Source: Pelomicrobium methylotrophicum (GTDB lineage: Bacteria > Pseudomonadota > Gammaproteobacteria > Burkholderiales > UBA6910). Taken from it: 64,000 bases of DNA. A program made the translations under genes and the position numbers. Under the pieces are notes generated by a model. It searched no databases, was not told the DNA's origin, and saw only the letters and a program-made list of their open reading frames with translations. The stretch spans positions 235,095-299,094 of the forward strand of contig NZ_VPFL01000001.1 in NCBI RefSeq assembly GCF_008014345.1. Reading direction: 5' to 3'. Below are positions 1 through 14,017 of the stretch, piece after piece; positions within the stretch are counted from its first letter, which is position 1, and every line of letters begins with the position of its first letter.

Positions 1-264
1 CTCCCCGTAGGTGCGGAACAGGTTCTCCAGCTCTTCCCAAAGGTTCGCCTCCGGACCGAAGTGGCTGATGGCACGTCCCTTTTTCTCGGACTTCTCGATC
101 TGCCGCTTCATCTCCTCCCGGTCGTACCGGTGAAAAGCGTCCCCCTCGACGAAGACCGCCTCGATCTTCTCGCGCCGAAAGATATGCTGGAACGCCTGCT
201 TGACCGTGCTGGTGCCGGCGCCCGACGACCCCGTCACTGCGACGATCGGGTGCTTTTGCGACAT
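1..264 (-). CDS. cbbP: Phosphoribulokinase, N-terminal part (runs off the window)
   Basis: Makes ribulose-1,5-bisphosphate from ribulose-5-phosphate and ATP in the Calvin cycle (cytoplasm). Only the first 88 codons lie in the window. They start MSQKHPIVAVTGSSGAGTST, where GSSGAGTST is the P-loop of this family, followed by VEGDAFHRYDREEMK and ISHFGPEAN, typical of proteobacterial phosphoribulokinases. The start at 264 has GACGAGGAG just upstream. An ATG five bases further upstream is out of frame. It is transcribed away from leuS across a 378-bp gap holding a perfect inverted repeat. No RuBisCO genes are in view, so autotrophy is inferred from this gene alone. Confidence 0.9.
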   Translation of the reverse strand, partial: MSQKHPIVAVTGSSGAGTSTVKQAFQHIFRREKIEAVFVEGDAFHRYDREEMKRQIEKSEKKGRAISHFGPEANLWEELENLFRTYGE

Positions 265-3249
<2,985 letters not shown>

Positions 3250-3410
3250 CCGCAAAGCTATCCAGACTGGCCGCTGCGTGGTAGGCATACGGGGTGTGCC
3301 AGGAATCAGCCCATCCGTGCAGCCCGTGCGCTGACGCCGATTCAATACCGAAGCCTTTTTGCATCTGTTTCCCCACGCGCACAATTTTGGATTATATGTC
3401 TAAATATTGC

Positions 3411-3454
3411 TAGAATTTCGACAGATTACAGGTACCTGTCGATTGCCTCGACAG
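3411..3454. promoter_or_regulatory. Repeat cluster and putative promoter ahead of the Fic gene
   Basis: The heptamer TCGACAG occurs at 3418-3424 and 3448-3454, with its complement CTGTCGA at 3436-3442. The last two form a perfect 7-bp dyad with a 5-base spacer. A 12-bp palindrome, ACAGGTACCTGT, sits at 3428-3439. A possible -10 (TAGAAT, 3411-3416) with TTGGAT 18 bp upstream would place the repeats just downstream of the transcription start, a position suited to repression. The DNA here is clearly more AT-rich than leuS. Confidence 0.5.
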
Positions 3455-3498
3455 ATTTCTTTTTATTGGTCGAAAAACTACGCTGCGATCAACGGATA

Positions 3499-4659
3499 AT
3501 GCCGCCCTTCGATCCCACCAAGCCCTACAACGAGCTGCCGCCGCTGCCCCCGAAGGTTGAGCTCGAAACGCGGCCGGTGCTGAAGGCGTGCATCGAAGCA
3601 AGGGCGGCCCTTGCTGAGCTCAAGCAGGCAAGCCAACTCCTGCCCAATTCCGCGGTGCTGATCAATACGCTTCCGCTGCTCGAAGCGCGAGCGAGCTCCG
3701 AAATCGAAAACATCGTCACGACGGCAGACCGACTGTTCCGCTTCGCTCAGCCGGACCGGGAGGTATTCGCTGACCCTGCCACCAAGGAGGCGTTGCGCTA
3801 TCGCACAGCGTTGCGGCAAGGCGTCGAATTGCTCAAGAACCGCCCGCTCTCGACCGCTACGGCTGTGGCGGTTTGCCAGTCTTTGCTCGGCATCGAGTTG
3901 GACATCCGACGCATTCCCGGCACGACATTGATGAACGATGCCACCGGCGAAGTCGTCTATACGCCGCCCGCGGGTGAAGCGCGACTTCGCGAACTTCTCG
4001 CGAACTGGGAGCGGTTTCTACACGAGGCGGATGAGCTCGATCCACTTATCCGGATGGCCGTTGGCCATTACCAGTTCGAGGCGATCCATCCGTTCAGCGA
4101 CGGCAACGGCCGCACCGGGCGCATCCTCAATCTCTTGTTCCTCATGGAGCAAGGCTTGCTCGATTCGCCAATCCTTTACCTGAGCCGGGCAATCATCCGT
4201 ACGCGCGCGGACTATTACCGGCTGCTGCGTGCCGTCACGGCGGAAGGTCGCTGGGAAGATTGGCTGCTGTATATGCTCGAAGCGGTCCGCGAGACCGCCC
4301 AATGGACGACCGACCGCATCCATCGCATCAGGCAGTTGATGCAAGAAACTGCCGAGCATATGCGCGCCGAGGCGCCGGGCATCTACAGCCGAGAGCTTGT
4401 CGAGCTCGTGTTCGTGCAACCGTATTGCCGCATCAAGAACGTGGTAGAAGCTGGCATCGCGGAACGACAGACCGCCGCCGTCTATCTCAAGAAGCTCTGC
4501 GCTGCCGACGTGCTGAGGGAAGTGAAAGTAGGGCGTGAAAAACTCTTCATCAATCCGCGCTTGATGCAACTGCTCACCACGGAAGAACCCGGCGCGCTCT
4601 CGTTTTCAAAGCACGCAGCGCGCACCAGCACGACGAAAGGCAAAGCGCGGATTCCATGA
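3499..4659 (+). CDS. Fic family protein (AMP-transferase type, class II)
   Basis: Fic enzymes usually transfer AMP from ATP to a target hydroxyl group. The core motif [12 protein letters not shown] is complete at residues 197-208, including the catalytic His and the phosphate-binding GNGR. An N-terminal inhibitory helix is visible: SSEIEN at 66-71 fits (S/T)xxxE(G/N), which places it in the self-inhibited class II with the helix before the Fic core. A Fic/DOC N-terminal domain precedes it, and the C-terminus looks like a winged helix. I chose ATG 3499, since the protein then starts like its relatives; a TTG at 3466 is also in frame. No separate antitoxin gene lies beside it. The cellular target is unknown. 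Confidence 0.88.
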   Translation: MPPFDPTKPYNELPPLPPKVELETRPVLKACIEARAALAELKQASQLLPNSAVLINTLPLLEARASSEIENIVTTADRLFRFAQPDREVFADPATKEALRYRTALRQGVELLKNRPLSTATAVAVCQSLLGIELDIRRIPGTTLMNDATGEVVYTPPAGEARLRELLANWERFLHEADELDPLIRMAVGHYQFEAIHPFSDGNGRTGRILNLLFLMEQGLLDSPILYLSRAIIRTRADYYRLLRAVTAEGRWEDWLLYMLEAVRETAQWTTDRIHRIRQLMQETAEHMRAEAPGIYSRELVELVFVQPYCRIKNVVEAGIAERQTAAVYLKKLCAADVLREVKVGREKLFINPRLMQLLTTEEPGALSFSKHAARTSTTKGKARIP

Positions 4660-4908
4660 ATATCGAAGCGGACCCTTGCCGAAAGTACGTCCTGCCCAGG
4701 CCCTACGCGGCCGACGGGCGGAACGTTTCCGGGAGCGTTCAAGCGGAACGATTGGGGGTGCGGTTGGAGTAAGCCAGAACAGCCTCCCCTGGGGGGGAAG
4801 ACACCGGGATACGGGGATATTTTGACAGTCACCCGTCAAGGCCGCCTATCCTGGAAACAGCCATACCCAAAACTCCGCTCAGGTGTATGATTTACTGCGA
4901 TAATCGTT
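4660..4908. other. Gene-free stretch between Fic gene and cassette array
   Basis: I see no coding sequence with support here. The base composition falls towards the right end. There are no transposon ends or RNA genes that I can recognise. Confidence 0.4.
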
Positions 4909-4965
4909 AACCAAAATTTGCAATGCCGCCTTTAAGGGCGGCTTTTAGTCCGCCTAATTTTTGTT
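4909..4965. terminator. Hairpin with T-run inside a larger imperfect dyad; left edge of the cassette array
   Basis: GCCGCC (4925-4930) pairs with GGCGGC (4937-4942) and is followed by TTTT, as in a rho-independent terminator. It is nested in a longer dyad: AACCAAAATT (4909-4918) against AATTTTTGTT (4956-4965), one mismatch. The right arm runs into GTTGGGT (4963-4969), which matches the attC core GTTRRRY and begins the first cassette. The whole could be a degenerate attC or attI-like site, but its left arm does not fit RYYYAAC. Confidence 0.5.
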
Positions 4966-4992
4966 GGGTGACACAGAGAGAGAAGGGGCAAC

Positions 4993-5288
4993 GCGAGGCT
5001 CGTTCTATTGGCATCGGTTCTACTTCCGCTTACCTGCCTAGCCCAGGCGAAGGATCAGCCTGGCCGGTATCAGCTGTTTCAAGGCGAGTACCGCTTCGTC
5101 AATATCAGGGGCGAACAACATTGGTCACGCGGTCTCCCTTCAAGTTGGACACGGCCACGGGAAAGCTATACGAGTGCATGGGGTGGCAGTACGACGGAAA
5201 GCTCTACGGAAAGGAAGGAATGACGATTCAGAGACACTGGTGCGAGCCGTTCGAGAGTGAGCTCACTGTACCAATGGAGAAGCAGTAG
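4993..5288 (+). pseudogene. Frameshifted small exported protein gene
   Basis: Two reading frames join into one plausible protein. The first (from about 4993; TTG at 5008) gives a hydrophobic leader ending LTCLAQA and then GRYQLFQGEYRFVNIRGEQH. The second frame continues SPFKLDTATGKLYECMGWQ and ends PFESELTVPMEKQ at 5288. The switch falls near 5125-5145. No ATG start remains for the first half, so the 5' end also seems damaged or uses a rare start. It would be a periplasmic protein of about 90 residues of unknown function. A sequencing error could explain the frameshift but not the missing start. Confidence 0.6.
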
Positions 5289-5290
5289 TA

Positions 5291-5548
5291 ATGGACCCAG
5301 ACTGGGCCAACGCCGTTGGTTTGTCCCTCGACATTATTGTGGCTGTCTTCCTTATGTACGGTATCATCGTTTCAAAGAAGAAGGCTGCGGAAGTGGGCGG
5401 ATCCTATTGGGCCGGTGAAACTGATGAGGAGAACCTGAAGCTTCCTCCAGTGCGGGATTGCTTGCTTCAGTCTCGTAACGCAATCATTGGAGGGCTTTTC
5501 CTTATTGCAAGCTTTGTCCTCCAAATCTATGGATCATGGCCGCGCTAG
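5291..5548 (+). CDS. Small membrane protein, two predicted helices
   Basis: An 85-residue protein I cannot name. Helix 1 is about residues 8-27 (NAVGLSLDIIVAVFLMYGII), then a charged stretch with KKK, and helix 2 is about 64-82 (NAIIGGLFLIASFVLQIYG). The start follows the stop of the broken upstream gene by two bases, which suggests the pair was once translationally coupled. It is the last gene of cassette 1, ending 9 bp before the attC core. Such small membrane proteins are common integron cargo, often without known function. Confidence 0.65.
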   Translation: MDPDWANAVGLSLDIIVAVFLMYGIIVSKKKAAEVGGSYWAGETDEENLKLPPVRDCLLQSRNAIIGGLFLIASFVLQIYGSWPR

Positions 5549-5557
5549 CCTGGTGTC

Positions 5558-5651
5558 ACCCAACCACGCGTTCCAGCCGACGCCCTCGCGCTACGCGCTC
5601 GGGTCTCCTCGGGCCTTCGGTCCTCGGCGCGGCTGAACGCCGGCGTTGGAC
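5558..5651 (+). repeat. attC recombination site 1
   Basis: A 94-bp site with outer boxes ACCCAAC (5558-5564; fits RYYYAAC) and GTTGGAC (5645-5651; fits GTTRRRY). Inner boxes are TTCCAGCCGAC (5571-5581) and GGCGCGGCTGAA (5626-5637), complementary apart from one extra base on one side, which matches the unpaired bases known to orient attC recombination. The middle is a palindromic variable region. This is a textbook attC layout. Confidence 0.85.
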
Positions 5652-6743
5652 ATCATCCCTCACAAAACGATGGCATATGCGATAGATCAGAAGCTCGTGA
5701 TCGCGGTCGCCTCCAGCGCTCTATTCGATTTAACCGAATCCGATCGTGTGTTCAGAGAGCGCGGTCTTGAAGAGTACCGGAAATATCAGCGCGAAAACGA
5801 GAATGTCCCTCTCGGGCCTGGCGTCGCATTTCCGCTGGTCAAGCGTATCCTCCGGCTTAACCACAAAGGAGAAGATGACCGACCCGTAGAGGTTGTCCTC
5901 CTCTCCAGGAACGATCCGGACACAGGTCTCAGAGTCTTCAAATCTATTGAGCATCATGGGCTCGATATTAGTCGTGCTGCATTTGTTAACGGTGGCAATC
6001 CCTTCCGTTACATGAACAGCTTCAACGCATCGCTGTTCCTTTCGGCGAACCCAGAGGATGTAAGAAAGGCCGTCGAACGAGGACTGCCTGCTGGGCGCGT
6101 GTTTCCCACCAAGTTCACTGATAGGGAGGAGGATGTAGAATTACGAATTGCTTTCGACTTTGATGGCGTCGTCGTGGACGACTCTGCTGAGGCTGTGTTC
6201 AAAAAAGATGGCCTCGAAGCATTTCAGAACGCCGAGCGCAGCGGCGCAGGTAAGCCACTCGAGAAAGGTCCGCTTGCGAGATTCTTCCACGAGATCGCTC
6301 GGCTTCAGCAGCTCGAGAAAAAGCGTCAGAGTCGTGACTCCGCGTATACGCCAAGACTCCGTACAGCGATCGTGACCGCTAGGAGTGCACCAGCGCACGA
6401 GCGTGTTGTCACCACTCTTCGGGCATGGGAGATCGAAGTCGACGAAGTCTTTTTTCTTGGCGGCATTGATAAGAGCCGCGTGCTTAAGGAGTTTCAGCCG
6501 CACATTTTTTTCGATGACCAGCTGGCTCATATTGAGGGAGTTGCTGGCGTCACCCCGAGCGTGCACGTTCCATTTGGAATTGGGAACGAGCCAACCCCAG
6601 AGCTCGTCGAGGAAGCCTTCAGGGAGTACCAAGAACGAGGGCGCGATGTCTAACAATCGAATAGACGAACCACGGCGCTCCGCATCGCTGTTGTGCGGTT
6701 TTGATTGGAAGGCTTCGCAGCACACCGCTTATTTCCATTACGG
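5646..6743 (+). mobile_element. Integron gene cassette 2 (5'-nucleotidase)
   Basis: It runs between the cores at 5645/5646 and 6743/6744. Its left end, GTTGGACATC, is complementary at 9 of 10 positions to GATGTCTAAC (6645-6654) at the right. It holds one gene in the cassette orientation, whose stop codon TAA lies inside the attC box, as is common in cassettes. No further cassette follows: no partner for GTTAGACC appears downstream. Confidence 0.72.
5670..6653 (+). CDS. 5'-nucleotidase family protein (cN-I type)
   Basis: It resembles the 5'-nucleotidase family that includes mammalian cytosolic nucleotidase I, which hydrolyses nucleoside monophosphates. The HAD-like motif FDFDGVVVDDSAE is at about residues 167-179. 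IVTARSAPAHERV (motif II region) and a late IFFDDQLAHIEG acidic segment follow. The N-terminal part with VLLSRNDPDTG and FVNGGNPFRYMNSFNASLFLS is also family-typical. I chose ATG 5670 (327 residues), since the upstream TTG at 5646 lies in the attC core. Codon use is less GC-biased than in chromosomal neighbours, in keeping with transfer. The substrate is unknown. Confidence 0.8.
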   Translation: MAYAIDQKLVIAVASSALFDLTESDRVFRERGLEEYRKYQRENENVPLGPGVAFPLVKRILRLNHKGEDDRPVEVVLLSRNDPDTGLRVFKSIEHHGLDISRAAFVNGGNPFRYMNSFNASLFLSANPEDVRKAVERGLPAGRVFPTKFTDREEDVELRIAFDFDGVVVDDSAEAVFKKDGLEAFQNAERSGAGKPLEKGPLARFFHEIARLQQLEKKRQSRDSAYTPRLRTAIVTARSAPAHERVVTTLRAWEIEVDEVFFLGGIDKSRVLKEFQPHIFFDDQLAHIEGVAGVTPSVHVPFGIGNEPTPELVEEAFREYQERGRDV

Positions 6744-6749
6744 TTAGAC
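6648..6749 (+). repeat. attC recombination site 2 (less conserved)
   Basis: The outer boxes GTCTAAC (6648-6654) and GTTAGAC (6743-6749) are perfectly complementary and fit RYYYAAC and GTTRRRY. Their spacing of 102 bp is normal. Inner boxes are hard to recognise; only GTGCGG against a CACACCGC segment pairs in the centre. It may be partly decayed. Confidence 0.62.
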
Positions 6750-7068
6750 CTAGAGGCGCCATTGCGAGGCGTACATCTGCTTTCACGCGGCGGCAGCAAA
6801 TAACCGACTGAACTGATTTAGTTACTTTCCAACACCTTGGGGCTGCCGACCCGGGCCGCCAAGGCAAGCGAGCAGCCGGAGCAACGCTTTGCCGTCCGCG
6901 CTCACGAACGAGAAACCTCGCGCAATCGGGACGGTTTAATTCCAGCCTCTCTTTTCCGGTATCTCACGGTCACGGAAGCAGAATGGTGACCGTTTAAGAA
7001 ATTTTCTTAAAATATGACTATAAGTCAAGTACACTTGACTTAAATTAGCAAAATAGGATAATCGGGCT
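6750..7068. other. Intergenic region with three palindromes
   Basis: There is no gene. The left part has no recognisable feature. The right part becomes AT-rich and holds ACGGTCAC/GTGACCGT (arms 6966-6973 and 6986-6993), TTAAGAAA-T-TTTCTTAA (6994-7010), and the dyad and promoter described at 7021-7062. Confidence 0.55.
7021..7062 (+). promoter_or_regulatory. Dyad operator overlapping a promoter, probably leaderless
   Basis: TAAGTCAAGT-AC-ACTTGACTTA (7021-7042) is a perfect 10-bp dyad. Its right arm contains TTGACT (7035-7040), which with GATAAT (7057-7062) 16 bp downstream makes a good sigma-70 promoter. The expected start site is about 7069, the first base of the GTG start of the ATPase gene, so the mRNA would be leaderless. 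A repressor bound to the dyad would block the -35. Confidence 0.6.
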
Positions 7069-8526
7069 GTGATCACCTCACCCCAGGAGGTCATGGCCGT
7101 CCTCCGGCAGTACAACCCATGGTGGTTGGGGCTGCCGGTGCCTGATTTGCCCGCCTGGCGCCGGGCGGTGTTCTGGGAACTCGATTTCTGGCTGCGCACG
7201 CCGCCCGCCCATCGGGCGGTGCTGCTTTCCGGCGCGCGCCAGGTGGGTAAGACCACGCTGCTCTTGCAGGCCATCGAAGCGCTGGTCAAGGGCGGTGTGC
7301 CGCGGCAAAACATCCTGTACGCCACGTTCGACCACCCGTTGCTGAAGCTCGCGGGGCTCGATGGTGTCTTGAAGCTGTGGCGCGAGTTCGAGCCGGCCGC
7401 CGAGGGACCGGAATACCTCTTTCTCGACGAGATCCAGTTCATGCGCGGCTGGCAAACCTGGCTCAAGCACCAGGTGGATTTCGAGAAGCAGCGCCGGATC
7501 GTCGTGACCGGCTCGGCGACGCCGCTGGTGGAGGAGGGCCAGGAATCAGGCGTGGGGCGCTGGCACACCCTCAAGCTCGCCACGCTTTCTTTCTACGAAT
7601 ACCTGCAGATCAAGAAGCTGCCGCAGCCGCCGCTGCCGGAGGTGGCCTCGTTCGCTCAGCTCCTCGACTGGACGCCGGCGCAATTCGCACGGGCCGCCGA
7701 ACAGGCCCGCCCGCTGATGGCGCATTTTCACGAGTACTTGCTGCGCGGCGGCTTTCCTCAGTGCGCGCTGGTGCCGAGCGTGGATCTGGCGCAGAAGCTT
7801 TTGCGCGAAGACATCGTGGACAAGGTGCTCAAGCGCGACATGACGGCCCTGTTCGGCGTGCGGCGGGTGCTAGAGCTGGAGCAGACCTTTCTCTATCTTT
7901 GCCTGCACGACGGCGGGCTGCTCGACATGGTGGACCTGGGCAAAAACCTCGAGGTCAAGAAGCCCACGGCGCAGAATTACCTCACGCTCCTGGAATCCAC
8001 GCACCTGATCCACCGGCTCCCGCCCCACGGCTATGGCAAGGAGATCTTGCGCGCGCGCTACAAAGTGTATCTGGCCGACGCCGCCATCGCGCCGAGCGTT
8101 CTGCTCAAGGGCAAGGCGATGCTGGACGATCCTGTCGCGGTGAGCCGCGCAGTAGAGACAGCCTTCTTCAAGCACGTTTTTACGCGCTACTACGCGCTGA
8201 GCATCGGCTTTGCCTACTGGCGTAACCGCCGCAACGAAGAGGTGGATATCGTCGCCGACGTCCGAGGGCAGCTCGTGCCGTTCGAAGTGAAATACAGCCG
8301 CCAGCACACGGGCCTCGGCGAGCTCAAGGGCATGGCGGCCTTCTGCACGGAAAAGCGGGTGCCCCGGGGCTATGTCATCACGCGGGAGCTTTCCGATTTC
8401 AGCGTCCTGGCGCTGCCGGACTCGCCGGCCGGCACCCGGCTGCTCAAGATTCCAGCGGTGCTCGCCTGCTACTGGCTGGGGCAATCGGAACTGCTCGGGG
8501 CGCGCAGACAGGAGCTCGAAGAGTGA
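7069..8526 (+). CDS. AAA-type ATPase with DUF4143 domain
   Basis: A 485-residue protein of the AAA_14/DUF4143 group. The Walker A motif GARQVGKTT is at residues 55-63 and Walker B YLFLDEIQF has D120 and E121. The C-terminal part carries NEEVDIVADVRGQLVPFEVKYS, which looks like a PD-(D/E)xK nuclease-type fold. The family is widespread and often carried in variable copy number by bacteria and archaea; its physiological role is not established. The GTG start at 7069 gives the usual N-terminus (SPQEVMAVLRQYNPWW). An ATG at 7093 is less likely, being only two bases from AGGAGG. The last four bases overlap a possible start of the next gene. Confidence 0.85.
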   Translation: MITSPQEVMAVLRQYNPWWLGLPVPDLPAWRRAVFWELDFWLRTPPAHRAVLLSGARQVGKTTLLLQAIEALVKGGVPRQNILYATFDHPLLKLAGLDGVLKLWREFEPAAEGPEYLFLDEIQFMRGWQTWLKHQVDFEKQRRIVVTGSATPLVEEGQESGVGRWHTLKLATLSFYEYLQIKKLPQPPLPEVASFAQLLDWTPAQFARAAEQARPLMAHFHEYLLRGGFPQCALVPSVDLAQKLLREDIVDKVLKRDMTALFGVRRVLELEQTFLYLCLHDGGLLDMVDLGKNLEVKKPTAQNYLTLLESTHLIHRLPPHGYGKEILRARYKVYLADAAIAPSVLLKGKAMLDDPVAVSRAVETAFFKHVFTRYYALSIGFAYWRNRRNEEVDIVADVRGQLVPFEVKYSRQHTGLGELKGMAAFCTEKRVPRGYVITRELSDFSVLALPDSPAGTRLLKIPAVLACYWLGQSELLGARRQELEE

Positions 8527-8570
8527 AGCGGTTTGGCCGGAGACTCAAGAGGCTCCTCTGTAACCGATTC

Positions 8571-12203
<3,633 letters not shown>

Positions 12204-12320
12204 AGGCGTCCGTCGACCCGCCGCAAAGACCCAGAGAGTTTTTTGGCGCGTAATGCGCAAAGGGTACGGATCGGCTCGGCTTTCTTTTCCTTTGCGCCCT
12301 GGCGCTATAATGCGTGCACC

Positions 12321-12836
12321 ATGACGAACCGTAGGCCCAGGCGCCGGTTGTTGCGCGCGCTCGGTACCTTGCCGCTCGTCCTGCTCGCTGCAGGCTGCGG
12401 CTTCCGGCTCCGCGGCACCCAGGACCTGCCGTTCAAGACGCTGCACGTCACCGGGGGCGACCCCGTGTTCCTCATCGAGCTGAAGCGCGCCATCACGGCC
12501 GGCACCGCCACCCGGCTGGTGGACGATCCCAAGACGGCCGAAGCGGTGCTGTACATCGACGGCGTGGCACGGGAGCGGCACATCCTGTCCCTCTCCGGGG
12601 CGGGGCGCGTGCGCGAGCTGGAACTGCGGCTGCGGGTCCAGTTCCACATGAACGACGCCCAAGGCCAGCCCTTCATCGCGCCGTCCCAGATCTCGCTCAA
12701 GCGCGACCTCACCTACGACGACACCCAGGTGCTCGCCAAGGAACAAGAGGAAGCGCTGCTCTACCGGGACATGCAAAACGACGCGATCCAGCAGATCATG
12801 TTCCGGCTGGCGGCGGTGAGGCGCCGCACGGGCTGA
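12321..12836 (+). CDS. lptE: LPS-assembly lipoprotein LptE
   Basis: The lipoprotein plug of the LptD/LptE translocon that inserts lipopolysaccharide into the outer membrane. The precursor has a basic start (MTNRRPRRRLL), a hydrophobic stretch and the lipobox LAAGC with the lipid-bearing Cys at residue 26. GCGFRLRG and a conserved late DMQNDAIQQIMFRLAAVR are typical of the family. Length 171. A TATAAT at 12306-12311 lies only 10 bp before the start, so a transcript from it would have almost no leader. It probably exists because the gene is now separated from leuS. holA follows after 142 bp. Confidence 0.9.
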   Translation: MTNRRPRRRLLRALGTLPLVLLAAGCGFRLRGTQDLPFKTLHVTGGDPVFLIELKRAITAGTATRLVDDPKTAEAVLYIDGVARERHILSLSGAGRVRELELRLRVQFHMNDAQGQPFIAPSQISLKRDLTYDDTQVLAKEQEEALLYRDMQNDAIQQIMFRLAAVRRRTG

Positions 12837-12978
12837 TCGTCCGGGCGCCCTGCGCGAATTCTTTCCAGAACCGAGGCACGGCAGCCCTGGGCGCGGCCTG
12901 GGTGATTCGGAGGCAGCGCCCACGCCGCCTTGTGCCCAGGCAGCCCACGGAGGAAAAGGATAGCCATACCCGCGCTCC

Positions 12979-14007
12979 ATGCCCAAGATCGATTCGGAAG
13001 CCTTGCCGGCCCAACTTGCCAGGAAGCTGGCGGCGCTCTACGTGGTCCACGCGGAGGAGCCCCTTCTGGGGCTGGAAGCGGCGGACCGCATCCGCGCCCG
13101 TGCCCGGGCGCTGGGCTACGGGGAGCGGGTGCTGCTCATCGCCGAAGACGGTTTCGACTGGGGAAGCCTCTCCGCGGCCGGGGCGAGCCTTCCCCTCTTC
13201 GGCGGGCGCAGGCTCATCGAATTGCGCATTCCCACCGGGCGGCCGGGCAGCGCAGGGTCGGAAGCGCTGATCGCCTATTGCGAGCGGCTTCCGCCCGATG
13301 TGGTGACGTTGATCGAGCTGCCCAAGCTGGAGCGCTCCGCCTTCGGCAGCCGCTGGTTCGAGACCCTGGGGCGCGCCGGCATCATCGTGCACGCAAAACC
13401 GGTCGCGCGCGAGGCGCTGCCGCGCTGGATCGCCGCCCGCCTCGCCAGCCAGGGCCAGCGGACGGACCCTGAGACCCTCGCGTTCATCGCCGAGCGCGTC
13501 GAAGGGAACCTCCTCGCCGCGTTCCAGGAAGTGCAGAAGCTCGCGCTCCTGTTCCCGCCCGGGCCGCTCTCCTCCGAGGCAGTGCGCGCCGCCGTGCTCA
13601 ACGTGGCTCGCTACGAGCCGGCGCAGCTCGGGGAAGCCCTCTTCCGGGGCGATGTGGCCCGCTTCGTCCGCGTGCTGAAAGGCCTGCGGGACGAGGGAGT
13701 GGCGGCACCGCTGGTGCTGTGGCAAATCGCCGAGGACGTGCGCGCCATAGCCCGCGTCCAGGCAGCCCTTCAAGGCGGGAACCCGGACCAGAGGCTGCGC
13801 GAGGCGCGGGTGTGGGGCTCGCGCCAGGCCTGGGTGCCGGGCGCTGCGCAGCAGATCGATGCGGCGCGCCTCGACGAAGCGCTCAAAGAGCTGGCCCGGC
13901 TCGACCGCGTGGCCAAGGGGCTCGCCCGCGGAGACGTGTGGAGCGAGCTCGTGCAGTTCGCCCTCACGCTCGCGAGCGCGGCGGCAGCGCCTGCCAAAAC
14001 GGTTTAG
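12979..14007 (+). CDS. holA: DNA polymerase III delta subunit
   Basis: The clamp-loader subunit that opens the beta sliding clamp. The 342-residue length is right. The N-terminal [21 protein letters not shown] and the segment [13 protein letters not shown] match HolA. The middle contains [22 protein letters not shown], the family's hallmark, then the collar domain. GGAGG lies about 26 bp upstream and GGAT closer. It sits between lptE and proA, the conserved betaproteobacterial order, with 10 bp to proA. Confidence 0.93.
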   Translation: MPKIDSEALPAQLARKLAALYVVHAEEPLLGLEAADRIRARARALGYGERVLLIAEDGFDWGSLSAAGASLPLFGGRRLIELRIPTGRPGSAGSEALIAYCERLPPDVVTLIELPKLERSAFGSRWFETLGRAGIIVHAKPVAREALPRWIAARLASQGQRTDPETLAFIAERVEGNLLAAFQEVQKLALLFPPGPLSSEAVRAAVLNVARYEPAQLGEALFRGDVARFVRVLKGLRDEGVAAPLVLWQIAEDVRAIARVQAALQGGNPDQRLREARVWGSRQAWVPGAAQQIDAARLDEALKELARLDRVAKGLARGDVWSELVQFALTLASAAAAPAKTV

Positions 14008-14017
14008 AATCTGCCCC

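Larger units (their letters stand above)
4964..5645 (+). mobile_element. Integron gene cassette 1 (two small genes)
   Basis: Boundaries follow the recombination points G^TTRRRY at 4963/4964 and 5645/5646. The first 12 bases from the left core, GTTGGGTGACAC (4963-4974), are exactly complementary to GTGTCACCCAAC (5553-5564) at the start of the attC site, as expected of a cassette that closes into a circle. It carries a broken exported-protein gene and a small membrane-protein gene, both in the normal orientation. No integron integrase was seen in the window. Confidence 0.78.

Noticed and set aside
4923..5288. Reading 4923-5288 as one intact gene
   Set aside because: Its start lies in a terminator hairpin and its first half is not protein-like; the other frame carries the signal peptide and conserved segment.
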